Positions 39,208 through 53,230 of a DNA stretch of 64,000 bases are shown here, one piece after another. The notes beneath the pieces are model-generated. The model did no database searches. It worked only from the letters and a program-made list of their open reading frames with translations, and was not told where the DNA came from. A program made the translations under genes and the position numbers. The DNA is from Mansonella perstans. Lineage: Eukaryota > Nematoda > Chromadorea > Rhabditida > Onchocercidae. The DNA lies in assembly GCA_037074765.1 (NCBI GenBank), contig JBAMDO010000382.1, forward strand, positions 16,001 through 80,000. Direction: 5' to 3'. Within the stretch, counting starts at the first letter, position 1, and every line of letters begins with the position of its first letter.

Positions 39208-40182
39208 TTAGCAATCCAGAAAATTAGCTGCCATCAGAAGTTCCAGTGCTACTTCAGGAGGTATACTGAATTCAGGTATTTCTGTTGCACTATTTGTATA
39301 GCGTACTTTATATGCGAAATACTGGCATACTTTCTGCAGCACATGTGACCTGCAAGTCAAAATGGTGTACGGATTAAAAAAAAAGTTTTGATTTGATGGT
39401 CATTCTGGTATCATCAATAGAAGTGTTTTACACATATTCTGCTAGAAAATCATCGAAAAATTATGTAATGTATGATAAATTCTGGTACTTCAATTTATAC
39501 AACTTATTAATAGCATCAAAAATAATTTAACCTTTATTTTTTTCCTCAACAAACGCTTTGCATTATTTGAAACAAATTACATTCTTACATCTCTATAACT
39601 TCAAAAATTCGGAAAAGCAATATCACTGGAAAAAAGGTTGTGAACCTGATACTCTATGCAAAATGAAATCAATCGATACACTTACGGAATTTCCCTGAAA
39701 TTAACTTCGTTCGTTTCATTTTCAGAATACGAACCAGGACCCGATAGCATTGCTTTAATTGTACCCGATGTTAATGCCAAATCTTTTTTAATAATAAATT
39801 CATGTCCATCACTACTGATTAACTTTACATACATTGCATCTGGCCCTTCAACTCCACCATAAACTGCAAATGATAATAATATGAAATATTTTCAACTTCT
39901 TTTTTTTTAAAACAGAATTATGGTTATCAGAAAATTTGAACTGCACATGAAAAAAATAACAGAAAAAAGTCAGTGCCTATTTCAACGATGAATAATGTAA
40001 ATGCCTTAGAAATTTTACTGTGATGATAATAATTATATCCAATATGAGTTAAGTTAATTACAATTATATTAAAATTTTGGCTATGTCGATTAAATAATAA
40101 TCATATCCAATATGAGGAAAATTAGTTAATTATATTCAATTTTAGATTTGTCAATTCTCTCACCTGTTTCGGACTCTACCAT
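39208..40182 (-). CDS. elc-1: Elongin C
   Basis: Adaptor with the SKP1/BTB-POZ fold; with Elongin B it links BC-box substrate receptors such as VHL to cullin-2 or cullin-5 ubiquitin ligases, and it also serves the Elongin A elongation factor. Three exons (40164-40182, 39686-39863, 39208-39349) give 112 residues, the same length as the human protein, and all phases fit. Recognisable blocks: [100 protein letters not shown] and the terminal NFLDC. The start exon encodes only MVESET plus one base. Conservation is very high throughout. Confidence 0.97.
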
Positions 40183-41552
40183 ATTTTCTTAATTAGATCC
40201 TTGTTTTCGAGTATTCCCAAGAAATAAACCTAAAAAATCTAAAAATCCATCTTACATTCAAATCGATAGCATTACCAACACCAGCAGCCCAGCAACAAAC
40301 AACAATGCAAACAAATGGTGGTAACTTCAAATGACCCCATCAGAGAAGTTGAACCGAACCGGCTCAGAGATAAGTAGCCAAAAATTTATTTATTATCATT
40401 GTATTGTCTTTTTCGTGTTATCTTTCGTCTTCCTCATTTTTTTCCTTCACTCTATTGCATCTCTGTCATTCTTCCGATTACACTCCTGCATTCCTTTTGT
40501 TAACTCTATTAACATTTTTTGTTTTTCGTCTGCACGTTTTCCGGCAATCATCGAATAGTTCTTCAAATTTGAAAATTTCAAATTAAGTCCTCAATATGAG
40601 AGGGATTCATTTATTTGATCTTTCAACGACTGGTATTTAGCTGTCCTGTTCTCAATTAAGAAGTAATTAGCGACCTCTCAATACTCTCAATAATATCACT
40701 TTACACTCCTCCTGGATAACATTTTAGTACTAACAACCGGGATAATCATCGTTCTTTTCCCTAGAATCATTTACACTGATAATTTCATTCTAAATTGCAC
40801 AGCGATATTTGGAATTAATAAACATTGAGTGATATTTGAGATGTTAATTAATTCTGCTTGTCAGTTTGTAATTTGAAATCTTAAAATAATTTACATTTTT
40901 CCCATAATTCCATTTCTTTCATTTCGTACAAATGCTATTTGTATAAGTTTGCCACAACGATTACTATATTGTGGAAGCATTTTATTCATTTAGAAATCAA
41001 TTAATGTGGTTTGAATGCGATGATTATTGGTTTCGTTACTTGAATACACGATATAGTGCACGTATCGTGGGAAGATTTTAATTATTTACAAATCAGTTAA
41101 TGAATTTTAGCTGATACATCAATGATGCAGGGATCGTGGAAACATTTTTTATGTTTTTTGTTCAATAAACTATATACATTATCCGATCTTACTTTAAGAA
41201 TTCATACTATCATTCGTAGCTTGTTTGTTTCTTTGTTTACTTTTTATTAGTAATTTAATTATTTAATTATTTTTTGATTGAAAACATGTTTTGTATAAAT
41301 GAACTAACTCGATCACTTAATCAATTGACTTATCAGTGGCTAATTGATATTCTTGCCTATTTTTCTTCTCTTACCTTTAGTTACAATTTTTTTATTACTA
41401 ATAATACTTTTTTGATAATTACTACTTATCACTTATAATTAATCTCTGCTTCATTTGTTTAAAGTAAACTTAATTGATTAAGATAATTAAGCAAGAGTAG
41501 ACGTTTAATTTATTGCTAAGACTTTTCTTACTTTTTTGTTTTGTAATAAAAA

Positions 41553-41678
41553 CTAATTAAAAATCAAATTAATGAAATTGTCCATAAATCCATAAGTCCA
41601 CTCGAGTGGGCATATTTCCTTGGATGTCTGAGCAAACCTCGTGTTTCGTGGGTCTGATGAATCGTCTATGATTTCCAT
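41553..41678 (-). CDS. Possible 41-residue coding segment, unrecognised
   Basis: After CCCTTTTTAGCC an ATG opens a frame reading MEIIDDSSDPRNTRFAQTSK, then EICPLEWTYGFMDNFIN, ending at a TAG. Codon usage and lower AT content suggest a true coding segment. No second exon or known domain was found, so it could be a small protein, an exon of an undetected gene or a decayed copy of one. The overlapping frame on the same strand also stays open (TQPFLANGNHRRFI) but looks less protein-like. Confidence 0.35.
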   Translation of the reverse strand: MEIIDDSSDPRNTRFAQTSKEICPLEWTYGFMDNFINLIFN

Positions 41679-43261
41679 TGGCTAAAAAGGGTTGTGTGTG
41701 TATGAAATTAATGAAATTGTTCACAAATTTATTTGCAGAAACTGCTGTCAGTGTTTTATTAATTTTGTTTGAAGGATTTTTTTGACCCTTCATTTTTAAA
41801 ATAAATTTCACCTAAATAATCCAGTTTCAGCTAATATGGAATTATGAAAAGGTTTAATTAAATGTGATATATTTTACAAAAAATAAATTGAAATAATGAA
41901 ATTTGAAAATAAGTTAAGCAAATTTTGTTGGAAATAATTTTTAGGAAGAAGACAAATGCAGCGATTGAGCAATAATTGTCGTTGAATAGCCCTTTCGCCG
42001 GTTTTTTTCTTTTCTTTTTCTCATAACAAATAGACTGAAGCTAAAAGTATTCCCTTCGTCTTAATGAAGTTTCAGGCCAAGCAAAGGAGCTAGTTACTTG
42101 GCCAGCCTAGAATCTTGGAATAAATAATGCACTCATGTATCATCAAACCAATAAAAAGCAAACTATCCCATCCGTTCCTCATTTCTTTTCCTATGAATTG
42201 ATTTACTTTCTCTTTCCCTCTCTCCCTCTCTCCCTTTCTCTCTCTCTCTCCCATTCTTTGTTCTTTTTCGATCCACTTCCTGTTTTCCCGCTCAATTGGA
42301 ATTAATGATTGTTATAGTTTTGGAGAAAAAGAGAGAAAGAGACGAGAGAGAGATTCTTTTCTTTTCAATCCTGTATTATGTTCATTGCATCTATCATTCC
42401 AAACTTACAATGCTTAAAAGAAATTTGCTTCACATAAAAAAAATTTTTTTTTCTTAATTTTTAATTAAATTTTTTTTAAATTAAGTCTTTTTTTTTAATT
42501 AAAGAATTAAATTTTTTGTAAAGAAATGACGCATTTTTGGAAGTACCAGTTTTGCATTTGCAGTAATTATAGAAATTTTAACTATCTTCCTTTTTTTCGT
42601 ATTGAAAAATATTTTGTCAAGATTTAGTAGTACTTTGCAACATTTTAATATATTTCAATTTATTTCATTTGTAAATTGATCTATTTGCTAATGGATGAAA
42701 TGGGTACAATAAGAATCACATTAAATTAGTAAAAATGTCATTGAAACCGATCAAAAATTTATTGGAAAACTGGATAAGTGTATATAAATTTGTGCATAAA
42801 AGTTGAGCATTGTTAAATTTAAAGATTTAAGTTTCCTTTTTTTACGTAAAGCTTTCAAACAGGTTTCACGTTTCACGTGTTTTATTTCATTTCAACAATG
42901 CTTGTCAGTGATAAATGGAAAAATGTTATCAACAATAAAATAACAATAACAATTGGTTATCATATGTTGTCCACTTTTTTTGTTGACATATTCGCTATGG
43001 TTTTCATTCAACAACAGCTGTTCCCTTTAAGTTTATTCGTGGATATTTCTTATGGGGCAATAGGCGTATTTGGAAATGATTGATATTTTATATGATAGAT
43101 GAAACAAGAGAGAGAGATGAGAGAAAGGCTATTGATCAGACAGACAATGACCAAATAGGGGACAGTGGTAAGAAAGAGAGAGAGAGAGAGAGAGCAAAAT
43201 AGAAGAACAAATAATGAAAGAATAGGAAGGTAGCGTTTACTATGATATAATGGAATATAAT

Positions 43262-43745
43262 AATGGTCAGAAACTTATAGTGGTGGTCAGAAAATGGACT
43301 TAGTTTTGGATGAGTTTATTTCAATGCATAGTAAACAAATTTAAATATATATATATATTAAGAAAAGCATGATTATAATATGACTTATCAATCAGTTTGT
43401 TATAATCTCTGGTCATTATCATTTCCAGCTTCTTCCTTCATTTTCAATCTTATCATTTCTCGTGCAACAATCAAACATTCTACTCCACTTCTCTCTAAAA
43501 CTATACCCCTGTTATTTTACAGTTTCTTTTTTTTCTCGCTTAATTGTAAAAAAAATATACTCCATTATATTTACAGTTTCTTTGTTTTCTCTGCTTAATT
43601 GTAAAATTCAATGATGCATAATTATTGTATTTTAATTCAAATTACTTCCATGACAAAATGGTAATGGTCAGGAACTCATAGTGGTCAGAAACTGGACTTA
43701 GTTTTGGATGAGTTTATTTCAATGCATAGTAAACAAATCTAAATC
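43262..43745. repeat. Direct repeat pair of about 80 bp
   Basis: 43262-43346 and 43661-43745 share GGACTTAGTTTTGGATGAGT and TTATTTCAATGCATAGTAAA; the two copies lie about 400 bp apart. Confidence 0.85.
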
Positions 43746-44700
43746 AGTCAAAATTTATTATCAAATTTTTCATTGGCTTTATTTTAACAAATATTTGTTA
43801 ATAAAAATTTGATAACCTTTGTTATTTTTATCTATCATAGGAGAGAGAGAGAGAGAGGAAAAGAAAAGAAATTAACGTGTCATTTATTTGTTCATATGAA
43901 ATGTTGTCAACAAAATATTTTCATAGTGTGCTAATTTATGTTTTCAAAATTTATAATATCATAAATTTTTTTTCAAAGCTATGAACGATTAAATAACAGT
44001 GATAATGTTGTGAAATGCAGTAAAAAGAGGCAAAGGATAAATTTTGTAAAATTTTTTCCAGCATTTTAGCAATTCCCAATAGTCCTATTAACTAGTAATA
44101 TTTGCCAGATATTAAGAAAAGACAGAGAAAAGAGTAATAAAAAGTTTGAAAGGAAAAAAAAAATTTTTTTTGAAACAATCAATAAATGATATAACATTTT
44201 GGTAAAGCTTATTGGATTTGTTTGGGAGGAATTAATTATAAAATATCAATATTTAATGCATTCTTAAAGAATTTCTTCAAATTTCACTGCCTTTATTTTG
44301 ATTCTTATGAAAAGCTCTCTCTCTCTCTCTCCCTACATGTTCCACATGATTAAATTCGTCATAGATTGCTTTTTTAATCTCATCATTATTTTCCTATCAT
44401 CAACGGCAAAATTTCACTGAACAAAGGCCGCAAAAAAAAAAACGAAAAACCTTGGCTATTATGTTAGAGCCACACAATACATACATGTATTGTTGTTCCC
44501 CTAATGTTATGTGTTAATGTTTCAAGGACAACAACATGTTGTCTATACTGTTACTGATATATAATTAGATGAATAAGTTGAACTTTAATATTTTATGAAA
44601 TTTTGAAATTGTTATTAATTTGAAAATATTTATACTGATAATTGATAAAATTATTGCCATTATTTCGTTTTGATCAGTTCCATTTGTTTATATTACATAG

Positions 44701-45013
44701 CTGGATATAAACCGAACACTTCTGTATATATATATATATATGTACATATATGTGTGTATCTGTTGTGTGTTTATATGTGCATGTATAGATAGATAAATGT
44801 ATATATGATATAAAATTTCCAAAATATCATATTTCTTACGTAAAATAAAACTCTGCGTAAGCTTACGTGATGGATATAAACCGAACGTTTTTGTGCGTGT
44901 GTCCCTGAATATATATATATATGTTTGGGTATGTGATTGTATATGTATAGATATATGTATATATGCTATAAAATTTCCAAAATATCATATTTCTTATGTA
45001 AAATAAAACTCTA
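44701..45013. repeat. Tandem duplication of about 165 bp
   Basis: Both copies run from GGATATAAACCGAAC through a (TA)n tract to AAAATTTCCAAAATATCATA and GTAAAATAAAACTCT. Copy 1 is about 44701-44851, copy 2 about 44872-45013. Between them lies GCGTAAGCTTACG, a short palindrome. Confidence 0.85.
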
Positions 45014-48000
45014 TTCAATTATTAATTCAAGTATTCAATTATTTTTGATTAGATAGATTATACGATTTACAAATTGACTGAAGTTTTTAATTTGGGTCGA
45101 AATTTAAGTGGCAATTAGATAATCAATCTTTTGTTTCGATTCAACAGTATATGCTGCCAAATTAACACTTTCATTTGAAGTGACTCTTCCATTAATTTAT
45201 ATGTTCATTAGAACAGATCGATTTCCATTGAAATTACTTGTTCTTTTTCTTTTGTAGATAATTTGACCTTGCAATATTGAATCGTTGTTAGCGAATAAGT
45301 AAAATGATTCGTAGTGAAAGGAGAGAGGAAAAGGTAAAATTTTCATTATTTTGTAAGATTATCTTTACAATTGAGTTTGACCTAATTGACACTTGCCAAC
45401 AACTGGCCCAAAATGACTTATTGTTTCATTTATTTTCATAAAAAAAAAAAATACTTTCTTGCTAATCATTTTTGTGAGCCTAATGTGTGTGTGTGTGTCT
45501 CTGTGTCTCTGTATCTCTGTGTCCGTATGTGTCTGTGGGTGTGTATGCATATTACACGCAATTTTGTTGTACTATTCTTACATTGAAAAACTGACAATTG
45601 TAATTTTATTTTCATTTCGATTTTTTTCTCTTTTTGTCACTTTCAAAAATTAAATTATATATTTCAAAAAAAAAAGACGTAAAGAAGCAAAGACTTTTAA
45701 AAATTACAATTAATTCAGTGATAGAAAATTTACTTTACTTTGCAATGAATGAATTATGATTATTTTGGCCTAAAATTTAAATGTCATACTTAAGAACTAT
45801 GATGAGCTTATTTTATTAATGTATAGATGTAGTTTTGTGTTTGATTTTGTTGCTATTATCAGCATTCTTTTCAGTTCTAACTTGTCTTCAATGATAATAT
45901 CATTATGTATTGCATATATTCACTGTTTAGTACTTAGTTTGTTGAAAATTTAATTTTACTTTGCAAAAATTTGTATGTAAATGGAAGAAGTCAAATTTGC
46001 AAGAAATTTTCAATTTTACTTCAATTTCAATGATTTCATTGCAAAATGGGAAAAAAAGATTATCGAAAGGCAGTAAAGGCAGTATAAATGGACTGTCATC
46101 TTAATGCTCTTCTTTTTTTTTTCTTTTTCCCTCATTATTTTTTTTTGTAAAATGTTCTTTCTTTTTTTCCCTCATTATTCTTACTTCTTCTTCTTTGTTC
46201 CTGAATTTTTGTGCACAAAGCTATTTTCCTACTAAACAAAAATTCATCATCATTTGTGTTTAGTAAAAATATAAGAGCAAGAGAAATCAATAACACATGA
46301 AATTTTAAATTATAATTTTAAATCATACAAAAATTTTATATTTTAAATTAAATGATATTGATTAAGTGAAATTGCAGAAGAGCGGGAAAATATTTGAAAG
46401 ATATCTTTGAAAATTTTGAAAAGATTTTTTTTTTCTGCTTCGATATTTCTTGATGAACATTTTGTTTTAGCCATTACTATTGTTAAAGTATTGGTTTTAA
46501 AGAAACTTAAATTTCTTTTTATCTTTCTCCTCTCTTTGTTCTTTTTTTCTGCATATATTAACATTTGGTTAAATTTTTAATGCTTAAATGCTAATTAATT
46601 ACTTACATATGTCGTACGGTATGCAGAGAAATATTTTAAGCATTATGCATTATGCATTATAAGCATTACGATGTGTGCAAAGAAATTTTTTAGCTATTAG
46701 CATATATATTAATACTTAGAATGGTGATAATATTAAATTAAAATGACTTTGGTGTATTCCTTTAAAGGCTATATGATTATTAGAATATCAATTTTCAATT
46801 ATTAATCATTGAAATGCTAATTAGGATCAAGTAATTTTTCCATTATAATATTGTAAATGAATCAGGATGATCCCAAAATTTTAGTACTGATAGGTTGAAA
46901 TAATTGTAAATGAATCGGGATGATTCCAGAAAATTTGAGTAGTGATAGTGAGGGAATAAATGAACGAATAAATTATTCATACATATAAATTTTTAATTTT
47001 ATTTACCTATAATTACCTTCACAAGTACTTCCAGTGAATTCTTTGTTATTAAAAAAAAATATACAATCGTTGTCAACATTTTAATGACATTTATTTCTCA
47101 TTAAAAAAAAAAAGGAAAAAAATTTAATTGAGAATGTAAGAGTAAGATAGATAATCGAATGTAATTTAGTTCACATTGATATAAATAAAGTTTGTCTATT
47201 TCATTGTTAATTTTTATTTTACTTAAGTTTCATTTCATTTAAATTTTATTTCATTGATTTCATTTCACATTTAAATACACTGTGATAATATCTTTTATTT
47301 AAATAGTAATAGAATTCTGACATGAGATTACCATATTTCAAGCTTTACTTTATAATCATTAGTATCTAGAAGATATTACTAACTGCTTGAAGTTTATGTT
47401 CATTTAAAGCATTGAAGAATGTAATCCTAGCCAGATAGTACAATTATTGATATTTAGGCGATATTACTAAGTGCTTAAAGTTAATGTTCATTTAAAACAT
47501 TGGATATCAAGAGAATATTGTTCATAACTAAGATAATACACATATTGTGCTATTTTATTCATCTATTTATTATTCAGTTTTTAGATAGCAATATTGATTG
47601 ATGTATTTGCAAAAAAATAATTGATAGAGAGTAGTGTATATTTTATGTATGAATGTGTTCTATGTTTGTGTACATATCATATGTGTGTATACAATATTGA
47701 TGATAAAGGCGGTATCGTTTGAAGTATTTTATAAAACAGTCTTTGTGCTAGTGAGCTAGGCACTTTAATGTTTAGAACGAATTAGAAATCATTCATTGTG
47801 TTTTCTGTTAATTGAATTGCTTATGTATGATCAATCGTATGTATATACGATCATTAATGATCATCACGGATGTTACAATCGTATAAAACTATATCGATTT
47901 TCCTTATAAAATCAATAATAAATATGAAAAGCAGAAATGTGACCCATTTTTTTTCATGTTAATTTAAATCACATCAAGTTTTTTATTCAAATTCTTAATG

Positions 48001-49395
48001 AAATTAGTTCATGAGAATTTGTATGAAATCCTATTTCGTTTAATTTAGCCCCTCTGTTTTGTTTTGTTTTTTCTTTTTTCTTTTTTTTCTCTTCCTCTCT
48101 TCTTATCTTGTATACATTTCACACATTTAGAAATTCTCAGTTCAATCATTAATTATTTTTGGTGTGAGATTTTTTATTATTTAATTTATTCCATCTCTTT
48201 TAATAATCCTTCCAGTATCTTCAACACTAGTGTGGAAAATTATTTCTTCCTTCTCCTCCTTTCTAATCACTCTTTCTTTTTTTCTTCATTTTTTAAAATT
48301 TTCCATTTCTTTTAAATAAAACAATCAATTTTGTTATTTTTCGGTTTTGTTTGAAAAAAAAAGAACTCAAACAGCTTTACATTTTTATTTTGTTTGACAT
48401 TTTGTAATAAAAATTTTCTTGTGTTTTGCCTTCAAAAAATGAAAAAAAAAAGTACATGTACATATGTATTACTCAAATTGCTCTCAGAGATTTATGAATT
48501 TTTATTTTAAAAATACCAATTAACCTAAACTTTTGTTCATTTTTACAACAATACATTATTCTCCTCTTTCTTTCTTTTTTTCCTTTCCTCCTCCGTGTTC
48601 CTTTTCCACTTTTTTTCCTTTTCTTCTTTTCCCCTTCGCATGTTTTAAAAATCAATTCAAAAATTTTGAACAAAATAATTATTAAATCGCAAATCTTTAA
48701 AGAAAAAAGAAGAATTTCAAAATTTTGAAATGCTATATGAAAATTTGTAATAAAGATTTTTGATCACTTATCTTAAAGGCCTGAAAATTGGGAACACTAT
48801 TAAGATTAACCTATATGTGTGAAATAATGTTGTATACATTTAAACAAGTTTTTTGATGATTAATAAAATTCTGATCATAGCAAAAAAATAAAGAAGTAAA
48901 AAAAAATTGCTTATCAACTTTTTTTTCCTCCCACATCAATATATCTCCTTCAAATTTTTATTTGAAATCCTATAATAATTTCACAGAGCAAAATTAATTT
49001 TAAACTGTTTCATGCTTTATCTATATCCTTTATATTTTCAAATTGTCAAATTTACCATCTGTTTGACTTTTTTCTCATTCCTCTCTCTCTCACACAACAA
49101 TATTGTTTTGCTTAATTTCAATTAAAATTTATTTTTAACAATAAAAATAAATCAATCATTTTTATTTTTGACAATTCTTCTTTTTGCATGTTGTCGTCAA
49201 TTTGAAAATATTTGATTGAAAATAACTGGGTGAAATTTTTTTTTTCAAATTATTTCAAAAATTTTTGACCAAATGTTTGAATTAAATGAAATAATATATT
49301 ATTTCTTCTTTAAACTGGCAATTTGTTCACTTCTAAAGAATTTGGAATTAATAAAAACTGATTCGAACTTTTCTTTCCCAACCGTAAACATCTGG
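45014..49395. other. Gene-poor region with short duplications
   Basis: No supported gene. It contains a GT/CTCTGT tract at about 45485-45545, a 60-bp doubling with TTGTAAATGAATC at about 46852-46945, and a ~63-bp doubling with GATATTACTAA(C/G)TGCTT at about 47365-47510. Confidence 0.55.
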
Positions 49396-49401
49396 TTAGA
49401 T

Positions 49402-49458
49402 GCTGTTGTTGTTGTTGTTGTTGTTATTGTTGTTGGTATTGTTGTTGTTGTTGTTGTT

Positions 49459-49527
<69 letters not shown>

Positions 49528-49560
49528 ATTATCGTTGTTGTTATTGTTGTGCTTACAAAA
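49402..49560. repeat. (TTG)n grading into (TTGTCG)n
   Basis: A TTG/GTT trinucleotide run becomes a hexanucleotide run of GTCGTT (about 12 units), then returns to GTT. Poly-Val, poly-Leu and poly-Thr frames through it are not supported as genes. Confidence 0.92.
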
Positions 49561-50310
49561 TGAAAAAAAATCAAATGAATTTCTTTATAACTTTTTAAAA
49601 TGAAATGATTACAATAAAGGTTGATGATGATGATATCCAGATGTTCAATTCGATTTGGTTTCATTTGATTCGATTTGATTGGATCCCATTTCCCATTCGA
49701 TTATGGTTTTTACATTTTCAATTGCTTGTTTACCCAATAATAATCATCGAGCAGTAACACAATACCACTGATGAAAATGTTGTGATTGATCATTTTACAT
49801 GTCCTAAAAAAATCCATTTTTCATTTCAGGAAGGATTGATTGACTGATTAAACTAAATGAAGTTATTGCTTAGGAGTTTTTCGATTTTTTTTTTCTGTTT
49901 ATAAATTTTAAATAGCAATGATCGAAATAGCTTCAGTTACTGTTTTCTTTTTGTCTCTCTTATTTTTTTCTTTAATTTGAAAAATACGACCGTCAAATAA
50001 ATTTCTGAATATGATAGAAGTAAGTGTAAAGTATGTTTAAATTAAGCTAACCTAAAATGAGCTAATTAACTTAAAATATGTCATCGTTTTATTTCTCAAG
50101 CATCAAAATAGTATTATTTATAGCATGTCATTAAATTATCTTCAATAAATTATTTCTATAATTTGATCATTTTATGATTTACTATTTACCACGACTACAT
50201 TTTTTTTGCACTGCTCTTAACTTTTGGTAAGTTTGATAATAAGCAGGTTAGTTATAGAAAAATCAATTTTAAAGATTGCATATTTTATTAATTACGTATG
50301 TATATAGGGA
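49561..50310. other. AT-rich spacer before the U1 fragment
   Basis: No exon or RNA gene recognised. Confidence 0.5.
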
Positions 50311-50431
50311 CCTCCATAGCGAGGCTTGACCATTGCAGTTTTCCTCCAGCTGACCTGTGTGGCTATCTCAAATTGGAGTCAGCCAACAGCAAAATTTTTG
50401 CATTTGGTGGACAGCGTCTGCGCTTCCCCGC
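50311..50431 (+). pseudogene. 5'-truncated U1 snRNA copy
   Basis: A 120-bp island of clearly higher GC content matches the U1 spliceosomal RNA from stem-loop II onward. AGCGAGGCTTGACCATTGCA corresponds to the U1 GCGAGGCUUAUCCAUUGCA block (U1-A binding loop region), CAGCTGACCTGTG to the stretch after it, AATTTTTG to the Sm-binding site, and GGTGGACAGCGTCTGCGCTT to the terminal stem-loop. The first ~48 nt of U1, including the ACUUACCUG that pairs with 5' splice sites and stem-loop I, are missing; a TA-rich sequence stands there instead. A (TA)n tract follows at about 50440-50472. It is most likely a retrotransposed or decayed copy. Confidence 0.75.
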
Positions 50432-50434
50432 TAT

Positions 50435-50472
<38 letters not shown>

Positions 50473-51044
50473 AATGATTTAAATTTATTATAATGGCACT
50501 TCTAGGTCATTAGGACTTTCTGTAATATTTCTCATCTTCAGTTCTTCTGATTTCTTACACCAAATATCACTGATAGCAACACGACAAGAGCAAATAATTC
50601 TCCCATCCATCCTTAATTTTAAATTTTAAATCCGCATGCATTTATCATTTATTTGCAAATTGCTGTGATGATGGTGCTGGATAGAAGAGAATGCAAGATC
50701 CAGGATGCGCAGTGTAGAAGAATGCAAGATTCAACAGGATCAACTGGATTAATTCTTATTATCCTTCAACATCGGTTTTTTTTCGTTCAAATATCTTAAC
50801 GATGATTACTGTTTCATAATTATATTTATTTTGTTATATAAATTTACATTCTTTCTATTTTAAAACTATTCAAGTAATCAATGTGAAATTTATTTTTTAA
50901 TTTTCTGAAATTTCGTTAATTTAATTTACCTTTTTTTTTTTTGTTTTTTACATGTAGAAAATCATAAAAGGAAAAGAGGCAAATAGTCATTATTGAGTAA
51001 TCAATCAGTTATTTGCTATGCAGAATATTATTTAATTTATTACG

Positions 51045-51075
<31 letters not shown>

Positions 51076-52929
51076 ATTGCTAATTATTATTATTGACTAT
51101 TATTGCTATCATGTAAGAAGATAGCTGCATATAACCCATTATTACCAGAACGAAAGGAAGAAGCTTTGGTATTATTAACCTTTTGTCATCTATTACCATC
51201 TGGTTATTTTATTAACTATGTTATAAATTTTACACAAATTTATTTAATGTAAAAAAAGAAAACGATGAAGTAAACTGATAGAATTAATTAGTAGTAGGAA
51301 GGACAATTTGGATAAAAATAATTTAAAGTCAAGAAAAAAATGTTACTTTTTGACAGCGACAAAATTCAATTTATTAGGGAAATATTCTTCATCTATAAAT
51401 GTAGACAGAACATCTGGGAGATCAACGTTGTAACCTTTTGTCATCATCTATTACCATCTGGCTATTTGTAGCAGCTTTTATTGACATTAAAATGTTGCTG
51501 GCTGGATCTTCTTCTTGGTCATTAAAATCACGGATCAGAAGAATGATAAAGAAGAATTTCGGAAAGATACTAACAATCTACTATCGTATACTAATTTAAT
51601 TGCTTCTTCTGATCCATTATATTTTGTCTTATATTTCAATTTATAGAAATTGAATGTTAATTTTTCATTCGATTGTCAACATCTTTCAATATTATCATTT
51701 AAAAAGTAAAAGTTTTAATTTTTCCTTTTTAATTCTTACAATTAAAATTTGGGAAGAATCTTCTACCTGTGTTAATTAATTAACTTATTAACGGATATTA
51801 CCTAATAATTACGATTGATTGCATGTGTTATATCAAAGAGAAATTATCAATGCAATTCATTTGATAGTTTTTTAAATACTTTTTTTTAAAAATAATCTTT
51901 GATTTTTTGTTATGAAAAATTTCAACTATCTTTAAAGCTTAAGCTTAATAATTTACCTGCTCATTTACCGGTTCAAAATGAATTTTTAGGAAATGAACAA
52001 AAGTTAAAGGGATAGTTGGGAAATAACATTTGATAAATTCTGTGTAGACATCACATCATTGAGGCATTAATATTGTAGCCATTAATAGTTGTGTACTGAC
52101 CCATAGTCTATTATTTGTCAGTTGTTAGTATATCTCTATGATTCAAATGACAGTTTGTAGAAATTCACAGAAGTTTATTCTTGCGCAAATTATTATGCTT
52201 TTTTTTTTTTTTTTTATCATTATACACTATTAACCGGTTTATCCTACCTGTTTGCATCATTAAAAAAAGAAAGATAAACCATTGTCGTATTTTTCAAAAG
52301 AAATTCCTAAAATTTTCCTCTTTGAACATCTTATGAAGATTTGGTTAATGTCGGGATATTATTATTGCTTATTTATTGTTTTTTTTTCTCTTTCTCTCTC
52401 TCTTTTTTTTTTGCTTCGATAATTATTGTTGACAGAAATAGTCAATAGTAATTAAGTGGAAGAGAAAAATGAGAAAGAGAAATTTTTTGAAAAAATTTGA
52501 AAATGAAATTGAACATAAGCTCTTTTTTTCCTCTTTCCCTCTCTCCCTCTCTCTTCATTTCTTCAACTCTTTAACGTTGAGTAAAAATTTTTGAAAAAAA
52601 AGAAAAAAAAATAAATTCTTTTACCACTGATATATTAGTTTCTCTGGCGATGATGCTTATTTGATCCATTTTTATCTATTTCGGGAAATTTATTTTACCT
52701 CTTGTTTAATTTTTTCTCTCTCTTTCTCTTCCCTTTGTTTTTCTTTGTCTAGTAATGTTCTTTGTGAAAAAAAAAGAATTCATCAATTGGAGAAAATATG
52801 TCATTTTGATCTAACTTACGAAAATGAATTATGCCGATAAAGCAAGCTATAGTCAACATTTTTAGAAAGTAAATCAAAAAATTCTGCTAATTTGTTGAAC
52901 AATACACACGCATATATATGCATTCTCAT

Positions 52930-52967
<38 letters not shown>

Positions 52968-53230
52968 AGTAATTTGTCCTTCAAAAATTTTTCAATAATT
53001 TTCTTCGTCATTTCTCGGAATAGTTTTTGATTACTTTTCTGTGGTTGTCTGTCTAATTTAACCGTTCATCTGTCTATCTATCTATTAGTTGATAATAAAG
53101 TAGAAAATCGTAACAGTGATAATTATTTCACAGTTTAATTAGCTTACTTCATTTGGAATGCAAAATAAAGTAAAAATGGAGAAGTTTTTAAATTTCAACA
53201 TTAATTAAAAAACAGGGAAAAATAGCTTAA
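50473..53230. other. Gene-poor region
   Basis: No supported gene. A ~34-bp segment, ACCTTTTGTCATCTATTACC, is doubled at about 51177 and 51432; (CT)n runs occur at about 52390-52410, 52535-52555 and 52930-52965. Confidence 0.55.

Larger units (their letters stand above)
40183..44700. other. Gene-poor region upstream of Elongin C
   Basis: AT-rich, with (CT)n and (GA)n tracts (about 42215-42250, 42325-42350, 43165-43195, 43840-43860). It holds an 80-bp direct repeat and one small coding-like frame (both listed separately). No conserved gene was recognised. Confidence 0.55.

Noticed and set aside
49273..49664. Poly-Val, poly-Leu and poly-Thr frames
   Set aside because: Translations of the (TTG)n/(TTGTCG)n array; flanks are AT-rich and non-coding.
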